Assembly (NCBI GenBank): GCA_946800325.1
Contig: OX326956.1
Span: 9,465,167-9,529,166 of the forward strand
From: Luzula sylvatica
Taxonomy: Eukaryota; Streptophyta; Magnoliopsida; Poales; Juncaceae
Length of the DNA stretch: 64,000 bases
Reading direction: 5' to 3'
The position numbers and the translations under genes are program-made. Below are positions 1 to 10,483 of this stretch, piece after piece; within the stretch, counting starts at the first letter, position 1, and every line of letters starts with the position of its first letter. Under the pieces are notes generated by a model. The model made no database searches and was not told the origin of the DNA. It saw only the letters and a program-made list of their open reading frames with translations.

Positions 1-20
1 TTGTACATTTTGGTGAAAAG

Positions 21-145
21 TTACGTAGTGAAAGATTCGATTCAAACCGTCTCAAAAACACGTTATTTGAACTCCTTAGAACGTTAAAAGATTGTTTTGA
101 ATCGAAATACAACTTTTCTTAGTGTTTGTAAAATTTGGTGAAAAG
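21..145 (+). repeat. Representative A monomer (125 bp)
   Basis: This is the first complete A unit, phased to begin at 'ttacgtagtgaaagattcga'. A units are told from B by 'ttacgtagtg' (B has 'ttatgtagta'), 'gattcgatccaaacc' (B has 'gatacgatacaaatg'), 'atctcaaaaac' (B lacks the c), and 'gattgttttgaatcg' (B has 'gattgctatgaatcg'). Consensus A carries five CpG sites. A variants recur in order and serve as landmarks: 'aacatg' with 'aggacg' or 'agaacg', 'aacggg' or 'aacgcg', 'aatacacg', and 'tttgatcaaaacc' with 'gaatgtggaaag'. This copy is the 'gaaatacaa' variant that marks the landmark block. Confidence 0.93.
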
Positions 146-269
146 TTATGTAGTAAAAGATAGGATACAAATGATCTAAAATCACGTTATATTGACTCCT
201 CAAAACGTGAAAAGATTGCTATAAATCGAAAAAGAAACTTTCTTTGTCTTTGTACAATTGGGTGAATAG
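146..269 (+). repeat. Representative B monomer (124 bp)
   Basis: This is the first complete B unit, phased to begin at 'ttatgtagtaaaagatagga'. B matches the A consensus at roughly 86% by hand alignment, with 17 differences including a one-base gap after 'atct'. Consensus B carries three CpG sites. Recognisable B variants are 'ttatgtagtaaaagatacga', 'ttatgtattaaaggatacgt', 'ttatgtattaaaagatacga', 'ttttgtagtaaaagatacga' and the 'aatcacgttatattgac' type. Each tends to follow a given A variant; for example, the 'aaaggatacgtt' B follows the 'acggg/acgcg' A. This copy has the rare 'gataggata' form. Confidence 0.93.
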
Positions 270-414
270 TTACGTAGTGAAAGATTCGATCCAAACCAAC
301 TCAAAAACACGTTATTTGAACTCCTTAGAACGTTAGAACATTGTTTTGAATCGAAAAACAAACTTTCTCAGTGTTTGTAAAGTTTGGTGAAAAGTTATGT
401 AGTAAAAGAGACGA

Positions 415-1910
415 TACAAATGATCTAAAAACAAGTTATTTGAACTCCTCAAATGGTAAAAAGATTGCGATGAATCGAAAAGAAAACTTTCTAAGTGATT
501 GTACTATTTGGTGAAAAGTTACGTAGTGAAAGATTCGATCCAAACCATCTCAAAAGCATGTTATTTGAACTCCTCAGGACGTTAAAAGATCGTTTTGAAT
601 CGAAAAGCAAACTTTCTTAGTGTTTATAAAATTTGGTGAAAAGTTATGTAGTAAAAGATACGATTCAAATGATCTAAAAACAAGTTATTTGAACTCCTGA
701 AAGTGTGAAAAGATTGCTATGAATAGAAAAGAAAACTTTCTTAGTGTTTGTACAATTTGGTGAAAAGTTACGTAGTGAGAGATTCGATCCAAACCATCTC
801 AAATACACGTTATTTGAACTCCTTAGAACGTTAGAAGATTGTTTTGAATCGAAAAACAAACTTTCTTAGTGTTTGTAAAGTTTGGTGAAAAGTTATGTAG
901 TAAAAGATACGATACAAATGATCTAAAAACAAGTTATTTGAACTCCTCAAATGGTAAAAAGATTGCGATGAATCGAAAAGAAAATTTCTAAGTGTTTGTA
1001 CAATTTGGTGAAAACTTACGTAGTGAAATATTCGATCCAAACCATATAAAAAACATGTTATTTGAACTCCTTAGAACGTTAAAAGATCGTTTTGAATCGA
1101 AAAGCAAACTTTCTTAGTGTTTGTACAATTTGTTGAAAAGTTACGTAGTGAGAGATTCGATCCAAACCATCTCAAAAACAAGTTATTTGAACTCCTCACA
1201 ACGTTAAAAGATCGTTTTGAATCGAAAAACAAACTTTCTTAGTGTTTATAAAATTTGGTGAAAAGTTATGTAGTAAAAGATACGATACAAATGATCTAAA
1301 AACAAGTTATTTGAACTCCTCAAAGCGTGAAAAGATTGCTATGAATCGAAAAGAAAACTTTCTTAGTGTTTGTACAATTTGGTGAAAAGTTACGTAGTGA
1401 AAGATTTGATCAAAACCATCTCAAAAACACGTTATTTGAACTCCTCAGAATGTGGAAAGATTGTTTTGAATCGAAAAACAAACTTCCTTAGTTTTTATAA
1501 AATTTGGTGAAAAGTTTTGTAGTAAAAGATACGATACAAATGATCTAAAAACAAGTTATTTGAACTCCTCAAATGGTAAAAAGATTGCTATGAATCGAAA
1601 AGAAAACTTTCTAAGTGATTGTACTATTTGGTGAAAAGTTACGTAGTGAAAGATTCGATCCAAACCATCTCAAAAGCATGTTATTTGAACTCCTCAGGAC
1701 GTTAAAAGATCGTTTTGAATCGAAAATCAAACTTTCTTAGTGTTTATAAGATATGGTGAAAAGTTATGTAGTAAAAGATACGATTCAAATGATCTAAAAA
1801 CAAGTTATTTGAACTCCTGAAAGCGTGAAAAGATTGCTATGAATAGAAAAGAAAACTTTCTTAGTGTTTGTACAATTTGGTGAAAAGTTACGTAGTGAGA
1901 GATTCGATCC
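415..1910 (+). repeat. 9-monomer (1,120 bp) direct repeat
   Basis: The segment at about 415-790 is repeated at about 1,535-1,910 with an offset of 1,120 bp (9 x 124.5). Both copies share the unusual 'ctaagtgattgtactatttg' (from 491 and 1,611) followed by an 'aaaagcatg...aggacg' A unit, and later 'tagtgagagattcg'. The odd monomer count is explained by one A-A junction near 1,125 between the copies. Homology weakens after 1,910, where the second copy has an 'aacggg' A and the first an 'aatacacg' A. Confidence 0.8.
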
Positions 1911-2420
1911 AAACCATCTCAAAAACGGGTTATTTGAACTCCTTAGAACGTTAAAAGAATGTTTTGAATCGAAAAACAAACTTTCCTAGTGTTTGTAAAA
2001 TTTGGTGAAAAGTTATGTATTAAAGGATACGTTACAAATGATCTAAAAACAAGTTATTTGAACTCCTCAAATGGTAAAAAGATTGCGATGAATCGAAAAG
2101 AAAACTTTCGAAGTGTTTGTACAATTTGATGAAAAGTTACGTAGTGAAAGATTCGATCCAAACCATCTCAAATACACGTTATTTGAACTCCTTAGAACGT
2201 TAAAAGATTGTTTTGAATCGAAAAACAAACTTCCTTAGTGTGTGTAAAATTTGGTGAAAAGTTATGTATTAAAAGATACGATACAAATGATCTAAAAACA
2301 CGTTATTTAAACTCCTCAAAGTGTGAAAAGATTTCTATGAATCGAAAAGAAACCTTTCTTAGTGTTTGTACAATTTGGTGAAAAGTTACGTAGTGAAAGA
2401 TTTGATCAAAACCATCTCAA
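770..2420 (+). repeat. Mosaic dimers upstream of the 7.2 kb HOR
   Basis: This stretch is ordinary A/B units. It contains two 'tttgatcaaaacc...gaatgtgg' A units starting near 1,401 and 2,397, exactly 996 bp (8 monomers) apart. It resembles the later HOR unit (offset 7,223) but with several differences per monomer before about 2,420, so it looks like an outlier that escaped the last round of homogenisation. No gene or unique sequence is present. Confidence 0.75.
1111..1140 (+). other. A-A junction 1 (alternation break)
   Basis: An A unit with 'agatcgttttgaatcg' is followed by 'ttgtacaatttgttgaaaag' and another A unit 'ttacgtagtgagag'. The tail with 'tgtacaa' is the ending normally found on B. 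The join looks like a crossover between A and B in their common tail. The 'tttgttg' in place of 'tttggtg' is private to this junction. Confidence 0.85.
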
Positions 2421-3230
2421 AAACACGTTATTTGAACTCCTCAGAATGTGGAAAGATTGTTTTGAATCGAAAAACAAACTTCCTTAGTGTTTATAAAATT
2501 TGGTGAAAAGTTTTGTAGTAAAAGATACGATACAAATGATCTAAAAACAAGTTATTTGAACTCCTCAAAGCATGAAAATATTGCTATGAATCGAAAAGAA
2601 AACTTTCTTAGCGTTTGTACAATTTGGTGAAAAGTTACGTAGTGAAAGATTCGATTCAAACCATCTCAAAAACACGTTATTTGAACTCCTTAGAACGTTA
2701 AAAGATTGATTTGAATCGAAAAACAAATTTTCTTAGTGTTTGTAAAATTTGGTGAAAAGTTATGTAGTAAAATATACGATACAAATGATCTAAAATCACG
2801 TTATATTGACTCCTCAAAGCGTGAAAAGATTGCTATAAATCGAAAAGGAAACTTTCTTTGTGTTTGTACAATTGGGTGAAAAGTTACGTAGTTAAAGATT
2901 CGATCCAAACCATCTCAAAAACACGTTATTTGAACTCCTCAGAACGTTAGAAGATTGTCTTGAATCGAAAAACAAACTTTCTTAGTGTTTGTAAAGTTTG
3001 GTGAAAAGTTATGTAGTAAAAGATACGATACAAATGATCTAAAAACAAGTTATTTGAACTCCTCAAATGGTAAAAAGATTGCGATGAATCGAAAAGAAAA
3101 TTTCTAAGTGTTTGTACAATTTGGTGAAAAGTTACGTAGTGAAATATTCGATCCAAACCATATAAAAAACATGTTATTTGAACTCCTTAGAACGTTAAAA
3201 GATCGTTTTGAATCGAAAAGCAAACTTTCT

Positions 3231-3260
3231 TAGTGTTTGTACAATTTGGTGAAAAGTTAC
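3231..3260 (+). other. A-A junction 2
   Basis: The 'catataaaaaacatg' A unit ends in the B-style tail 'gtttgtacaatttggtg' and is followed by another A unit ('ttacgtagtgaaag'). This is the reference junction of the 7,223 bp HOR. Confidence 0.87.
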
Positions 3261-4199
3261 GTAGTGAAAGATTCGATCCAAACCATATCAAAAACAAGTT
3301 ATTTGAACTCCTCAGAACGTTAAAAGATCGTTTTGAATCGAAAAACAAACTTTCTTAGTGTTTATAAAATTTGGTGAAAAGTTATGTAGTAAAAGATACG
3401 ATACAAATGATCTAAAAACAAGTTATTTGAACTCCTTAAAGCGTGAAAAGATTGCTATGAATAGAAAAGAAAACTTTCTTAGTGTTTGTACAATTTGGTG
3501 AAAAGTTACGTAGTGAAAGATTCGATCCAATCCATCTCAAAAACGGGTTATTTGAACTCCTTAGAACGTTAAAAGAATGTTTTGAATCGAAAAACAAACT
3601 TTCCTAGTGTTTGTAAAATTTGGTGAAAAGTTATGTATTAAAGGATACGTTACAAATGATCTAAAAACAAGTTATTTGAAATCCTCAAATGGTAAAAAGA
3701 TTGCTATAAATCGAAAAGGAAACTTTTGAAGTGTTTGTACAATTCAATGAAAAGTTATGTAGTGAAAGATTCGATCCAAACCATCTCAAATACACGTTAT
3801 TTGAACTCCTTAGAACGTTAAAAGATTGTTTTGAATCGAAAAACAAACTTCCTTAGTGTGTGTAAAATTTGGTGAAAAGTTATGTATTAAAAGATACGAT
3901 ACAAATGATCTAAAAACACGTTATTTGAACTCCTCAAAGCGTGAAAAGATTGCTATGAATCGAAAAGAAAAGTTTCTTAGTGTTTGTACAATTTGGTGAA
4001 AAGTTACGTAGTGAAAGATTTGATCAAAACCATCTCAAAAACACGTTATTTGAACTCCTCAGAACGTGGAAAGATTGTTTTGAATCGAAAAGCAAACTTC
4101 CTTAGTGTTTATAAAATTTGGTGAAAAGTTATGTAGTAAAAGATACGATACAAATGATCTAAAAACAAGTTATTTGAACTCCTCAAAGCGTGAAAAGAT

Positions 4200-6948
4200 T
4201 GCTATGAATCGAAAAGAAAACTTTCTTAGTGTTTGTACAATTTGGTGAAAAGTTATATAGTGAAAGATTTGATCAAAAGCATCTCAAAAACACGTTATTT
4301 GAACTCCTCAGAATGTTGAGAGATTGTTTTGAATCTAAAAACAAACTTTCTTAGTGTTTGCAAAATTTGGTGAAAAGTTTTTGTAGTAAAAGATACGATA
4401 CAAATGATCTAAAAACAAGTTATTTGAACTCCTCAAAGCATGAAAAGATTGTAATGAATAGAAAAGAAAACTTTCTTAGTGTTTGTACAATTTGGTGAAA
4501 AGTTACGTAGTGAAAGTTTCGATCCAAACCATCTGAAAAACGCGTTATTTGAACTCCTTAGAACGTTAAAAGAATGTTTTGAATCGAAAAACAAACTTTC
4601 CTAGTGTTTGTAAAATTTGGTGAAAAGTTATGTATTAAAGGATACGTTACAAATGATCTAAAAACAAGTTATTTGAACCCCTCAAATGGTAAAAAGAATG
4701 CGATGAATCGAAAAGAAAACTTTCGAAGTGTTTGTACAATTTGATGAAAAGTTACGTAGTGAAAGATTCGATCCAAACCATCTCAAATACACGTTATTTC
4801 AACTCCTTAGAACGTTAAAAGATTGTTTTGAATCGAAAAACAAACTTCCTTAGTGTGTGTAAAATTTGGTGAAAAGTTATGTATTAAAAGATACGATACA
4901 AATGATCTAAAAACACGTTATTTGAACTCCTCAAAGCGTGAAAAGATTGCTATGAATCGAAAAGAAAAGTTTGATAGTGTTTGTACAATTTGGTGAAAAG
5001 TTACGTAGTGAAAGATTTGATCAAAACCATCTCAAAAACACGTTATTTGAACTCCTCAGAATGTGGAAAGATTGTTTTGAATCGAAAAACAAACTTCCTT
5101 AGTTTTTATAAAATTTGGTGAAAAGTTTTGTAGTAAAAGATACGATACAAATGATCTAAAAACAAGTTATTTGAACTCCTCAAATGGTAAAAAGATTGCT
5201 ATGAATTGAAAAGAAAACTTTCTAAGTGTTTGTACAATTTGGTGAAAAGTTACGTAGTGAAAGATTCGATCCAAACCATCTCAAAAACATGTTATTTGAA
5301 CTCCTCAGGACGTTAAAATATCGTTTTGAATCGAAAAGCAAACTTTCTTAGTGTTTATAAAATTTGGTGAAAAGTTATGTAGTAAAAGATACGATACAAC
5401 TGATCTAAAAACAAGTTATTTGAACTCCTTAAAGCATGAAAAGATTGCTATGAATAGAAAAGAAAACTTTCTTAGTGTTTGTACAGTTTGGTGAAAAGTT
5501 ACGTAGTGAAAGATTCGATCCAAACCATCTCACAAATGCGTTATTTGAACTCCTTAGAACGTTAAAAGATTGTTTTGAATCGAAAAACAAATTTTCTTAG
5601 TGTTTGTAAAATTTGGTGAAAAGTTATGTAGTAAAATATACGATACAAATGATCTAAAATCACGTTATATTGACTCCTCAAAGCGTGAAAAGATTGCTAT
5701 AAATCGAAACGGAAACTTTCTTTGTGTTTGTACAATTGGGTGAAAAGTTACGTAGTGAAAGATTCGATCCAAACCAACTCAAAAACACGTTATTTGAACT
5801 CCTTAGAACGTTAGAACATTGTTTTGAATCGAAAAACAAACTTTCTTAGTGTTTGTAAAGTTTGGTGAAAAGTTATGTAGTAAAAGATACGATACAAATG
5901 ATCTGAAAACAAGTTATTTGAACTCCTCAAATGGTAAAAAGATTGCGATGAATCGAAAAAAAAACTTTCTAAGTGTTTGTACAATTTGGTGAAAAGTTAC
6001 GTAGTGAAAGATTCGATCCAAACCATCTCAAAAACATGTTATTTGAAGTCCTCAGGACGTTAAAAGATCGTTTTGAATCGAAAAGAAAACTTTCTTAGTG
6101 TTTATAAAATTTGGTGAAAAGTTATGTAGTAAAAGATACGATACAAATGATCTAAAAACAAGTTATTTGAACTCCTCAAAGCGTGAAAAGATTGCTATGA
6201 ATCGAAAAGAAAACTTTCTTAGTGTTTGTACAATTTGGTGAAAAGTTATATAGTGAAAGATTTGATCAAAATCATCTCAAAAACACGTTATTTGAACTCC
6301 TCAGAATGTTGAGAGATTGTTTTGAATCGAAAAACAAACTTTCTTAGTGTTTGCAAAATTTGGTGAAAAGTTTTTGTAGTAAAAGATACGATACAAATGA
6401 TCTAAAAACAAGTTATTTGAACTCCTCAAAGCATGAAAAGATTGTAATGAATAGAAAAGAAAACTTTCTTAGTGTTTGTACAATTTGGTGAAAAGTTACG
6501 TAGTGAAAGTTTCGATCCAAACCATCTGAAAAACGCGTTATTTGAACTCCTTAGAACGTTAAAAGAATATTTTGAATCGAAAAACAAACTTTCCTAGTGT
6601 TTGTAAAATTTGGTGAAGAGTTATGTATTAAAGGATACGTTACAAATGATCTAAAAACAAGTTATTTGAACCCCTCAAATGGTAAAAAGAATGCGATGAA
6701 TCGAAAAGAAAACTTTCGAAGTGTTTGTACAATTTGATGAAAAGTTACGTAGTGAAAGATTCGATCCAAACCATCTCAAATACACGTTATTTGAACTCCT
6801 TAGAACGTTAAAAGATTGTTTTGAATCGAAAAACAAACTTCCTTAGTGTGTGTAAAATTTGGTGAAAAGTTATGTATTAAAAGATACGATACAAATGATC
6901 TAAAAACACGTTATTTGAACTCCTCAAAGCGTGAAAAGATTGCTATGA
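4200..6948 (+). repeat. Nested 16-monomer (1,993 bp) duplication inside the 7.2 kb unit
   Basis: The segment at about 4,200-4,955 recurs at about 6,193-6,948 (offset 1,993) and again at about 8,808-9,563 (further offset 2,615). Shared tags are 'gttatatagtgaaagatttg', 'gaatgttgagag', 'tttttgtagtaaaag' and 'ccatctgaaaaacgcg'. The 4,608 bp piece can therefore be derived from the 2,615 bp piece by adding 1,993 bp between about 4,955 and 6,948. The same arrangement is present in copy 2 at plus 7,223. Confidence 0.8.
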
Positions 6949-7838
6949 ATCGAAAAGAAAAGTTTCTTATTGTTTGTACAATTTGGTGAAAAGTTACGTA
7001 GTGAAAGATTTGATCAAAACCATCCCAAAAACACGTTATTTGAACTCCTCAGAATGTGGAAAGATTGTTTTGAATCGAAAAACAAACTTCCATAGTGTTT
7101 ATAAAATTTGGTGAAAAGTTTTGTAGTAAAAGATACGATACAAATGATCTAAAAACAAGTTATTTGAACTCCTCAAAGCATGAAAATATTGCTATGAATC
7201 GAAAAGAAAACTTTCTTAGCGTTTGTACAATTTGGTGAAAAGTTACGTAGTGAAAGATTCGATTCAAACCATCTCAAAAACACGTTATTTGAACTCCTTA
7301 GAACGTTAAAAGATTGATTTGAATCGAAAAACAAATTTTCTTAGTGTTTGTAAAATTTAGTGAAAAGTTATGTAGTAAAAGATACGATACAAATGATCTA
7401 AAATCACGTTATATTGACTCTTCAAAGCGTGAAAAGATTGCTATAAATCGAAAAGGAAACTTTCTTTGTGTTTGTACAATTGGGTGAAAAGTTACGTAGT
7501 TAAAGATTCGATCCAAACCATCTCAAAAACACGTTATTTGAACTCCTCAGAACGTTAGAAGATTGTTTTGAATCGAAAAACAAACTTTCTTAGTGTTTGT
7601 AAAGTTTGGTGAAAAGTTATGTAGTAAAAGATACGATACAAATGATCTAAAAACAAGTTATTTGAACTCCTCAAATGGTAAAAAGATTGCGATGAATCGA
7701 AAAGAAAATTTCTAAGTGTTTGTACAATTTGGTGAAAAGTTACGTAGTGAAATATTCGATCCAAACCATATAAAAAACATGTTATTTGAACTCCTCAGAA
7801 CGTTAAAAGATCGTTTTGAATCGAAAAGCAAACTTTCT

Positions 7839-7868
7839 TAGTGTTTGTACAATTTGGTGAAAAGTTAC
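7839..7868 (+). other. A-A junction 3
   Basis: Same join as at 3,231, displaced by 4,608 bp. The second A unit carries 'ttacgttgtg', which is also seen at the junction 7,223 bp downstream and marks the 2,615 bp piece. Confidence 0.87.
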
Positions 7869-10453
7869 GTTGTGAAAGATTCGATCCAAACCATCTCAAA
7901 AACAAGTTATTTGAACTCCTCAGAACGTTAAAAGATCGTTTTGAATCGAAAAGCAAACTTTCTTAGTGTTTATAAAATTTGGTGAAAAGTTATGTAGTAA
8001 AAGATACGATACAAATGATCTAAAAACAAGTTATTTGAACTCCTTAAAGCGTGAAAAGATTGCTATGAATAGAAAAGAAAACTTTCTTAGTGTTTGTACA
8101 ATTTGGTGAAAAGTTACGTAGTGAAAGATTCGATCCAATCCATCTCAAAAACGGGTTATTTGAACTCCTTAGAACGTTAAAAGAATGTTTTGAATCGAAA
8201 AACAAACTTTCCTAGTGTTTGTAAAATTTGGTGAAAAGTTATGTATTAAAGGATACGTTACAAATGATCTAAAAACAAGTTATTTGAAATCCTCAAATGG
8301 TAAAAAGATTGCTATAAATCGAAAATGAAACTTTTGAAGTGTTTGTACAATTTAATGAAAAGTTACGTAGTGAAAGATTCGATCCAAACCATCTCAAATA
8401 CACGTTATTTGAACTCCTTAGAACGTTAAAAGATTGTTTCGAATCGAAAAACAAACTTCCTTGGTGTGTGTAAAATTTGGTGAAAAGTTATGTATTAAAA
8501 GATACGATACAAATGATCTAAAAACACGTTATTTGAACTCCTCAAAGCGTGAAAAGATTGCTATGAATCGAAAAGAAAAGTTTCTTAGTGTTTGTACAAT
8601 TTGGTGAAAAGTTACGTAGTGAAAGATTTGATCAAAACCATCTCAAAAACACGTTATTTGAACTCCTCAGAATGTGGAAAGATCGTTTTGAATCGAAAAG
8701 CAAACTTCCTTAGTGTTTATAAAATTTGGTGAAAAGTTATGTAGTAAAAGATACGATACAAATGATCTAAAAACAAGTTATTTGAACTCCTCAAAGCGTG
8801 AAAAGATTGCTATGAATCGAAAAGAAAACTTTCTTAGTGTTTGTACAATTTGGTGAAAAGTTATATAGTGAAAGATTTGATCAAAAGCATCTCAAAAACA
8901 CGTTATTTGAACTCCTCAGAATGTTGAGAGATTGTTTTGAATCGAAAAACAAACTTTCTTAGTGTTTGCAAAATTTGGTGAAAAGTTTTTGTAGTAAAAG
9001 ATACGATACAAATGATCTAAAAACAAGTTATTCTAACTCCTCAAAGCATGAAAAGATTGTAATGAATAGAAAAGAAAACTTTCTTAGTGTTTGTACAATT
9101 TGGTGAAAAGTTACGTAGTGAAAGTTTCGATCCAAACCATCTGAAAAACGCGTTATTTGAACTCCTTAGAACGTTAAAAGAATATTTTGAATCGAAAAAC
9201 AAACTTTCCTAGTGTTTGTAAAATTTGGTGAAGAGTTATGTATTAAAGGATACGTTACAAATGATCTAAAAACAAGTTATTTGAACCCCTCAAATGGTAA
9301 AAAGAATGCGATGAATCGAAAAGAAAACTTTCGAAGTGTTTGTACAATTTGATGAAAAGTTACGTAGTGAAAGATTCGATCCAAACCATCTCAAATACAC
9401 GTTATTTGAACTCCTTAGAACGTTAAAAGATTGTTTTGAATCGGAAAACAAACTTCCTTAGTGTGTGTAAAATTTGGTGAAAAGTTATGTATTAAAAGAT
9501 ACGATACAAATGATCTAAAAACACGTTATTTGAACTCCTCAAAGCGTGAAAAGATTGCTATGAATCGAAAAGAAAAGTTTCTTATTGTTTGTACAATTTG
9601 GTGAAAAGTTACGTAGTGAAAGATTTGATCAAAACCATCCCAAAAACACGTTATTTGAACTCCTCAGAATGTGGAAAGATTGTTTTGAATCGAAAAACAA
9701 ACTTCCTTAGTGTTTATAAAATTTGGTGAAAAGTTTTGTAGTAAAAGATACGATACAAATGATCTAAAAACAAGTTATTTGAACTCCTCAAAGCATGAAA
9801 ATATTGCTATGAATCGAAAAGAAAACTTTCTTAGCGTTTGTACAATTTGGTGAAAAGTTACGTAGTGAAAGATTCGATTCAAACCATCTCAAAAACACGT
9901 TATTTGAACTCCTTAGAACGTTAAAAGATTGATTTGAATCGAAAAACAAATTTTCTTAGTGTTTGTAAAATTTGGTGAAAAGTTATGTAGTAAAATATAC
10001 GATACAAATGATCTAAAATCACGTTATATTGACTCCTCAAAGCGTGAAAAGATTGCTATAAATCGAAAAGGAAACTTTCTTTGTGTTTGTACAATTGGGT
10101 GAAAAGTTACGTAGTTAAAGATTCGATCCAAACCATCTCAAAAACACGTTATTTGAACTCCTCAGAACGTTAGAAGATTGTTTTGAATCGAAAAACAAAC
10201 TTTCTTAGTGTTTGTAAAGTTTGGTGAGAAGTTATGTAGTAAAAGATACGATACAAATGATCTAAAAACAAGTTATTTGAACTCCTCAAATGGTAAAAAG
10301 ATTGCGATGAATCGAAAAGAAAATTTCTAAGTGTTTGTACAATTTGGTGAAAAGTTACGTAGTGAAATATTCGATCCAAACCATATAAAAAACATGTTAT
10401 TTGAACTCCTTAGAACGTTAAAAGATCGTTTTGAATCGAAAAGCAAACTTTCT

Positions 10454-10483
10454 TAGTGTTTGTACAATTTGGTGAAAAGTTAC
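10454..10483 (+). other. A-A junction 4
   Basis: Same join, 7,223 bp after junction 2. It opens the second copy's 4,608 bp piece and has 'ttacgtagtg'. Confidence 0.87.

Larger units (their letters stand above)
1..770 (+). repeat. Landmark block L, copy 1 (about six monomers)
   Basis: This block is marked by an ordered set of rare variants: 'caaaccgtctc' and 'gaaatacaa' in A, 'gataggata' (at 159) in B, 'gggtgaatagtta' and 'ccaactc' with 'ttagaacattg' in the next A, then 'gagacgatac' (from about 409) in B, then an 'aaaagcatg...aggacg' A. The same series occurs near 41,175, 51,720 and 57,505. The 'gataggata' tags lie at 159, 41,332, 51,789 and 57,640. The copies are dispersed rather than adjacent, so they look like remnants of one ancestral segment spread by successive large duplications. 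Confidence 0.8.
2420..9642 (+). repeat. 7,223 bp higher-order repeat, copy 1
   Basis: Positions p and p+7,223 match almost base for base from about 2,420 onward. The unit is 58 monomers. It splits into a 37-monomer piece (2,947-7,554, 4,608 bp) and a 21-monomer piece (7,555-10,169, 2,615 bp) that share their first 2 kb. Each piece has one A-A junction, which is why both counts are odd. Differences from copy 2 are scattered single bases, for example 'gattgtcttg' near 2,955 versus 'gattgttttg' near 10,178, and 'catatcaaaaac' versus 'catctcaaaaac'. The exact start is uncertain because the flanks are the same satellite. Confidence 0.88.

Noticed and set aside
2947..3156. Recurrent minus-strand open frames of 61-72 codons (for example 2,947-3,156, 7,555-7,764, 27,285-27,470, 44,821-45,018) that look like a repeated small-protein family.
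   Set aside because: They are the same satellite phase read each time the HOR recurs. The dimer is 249 bp, a multiple of three, so a coding frame could run on, yet every one stops within about 70 codons. The substitutions ignore codon position, and related copies are freely broken (for example at 22,092 and 50,971).
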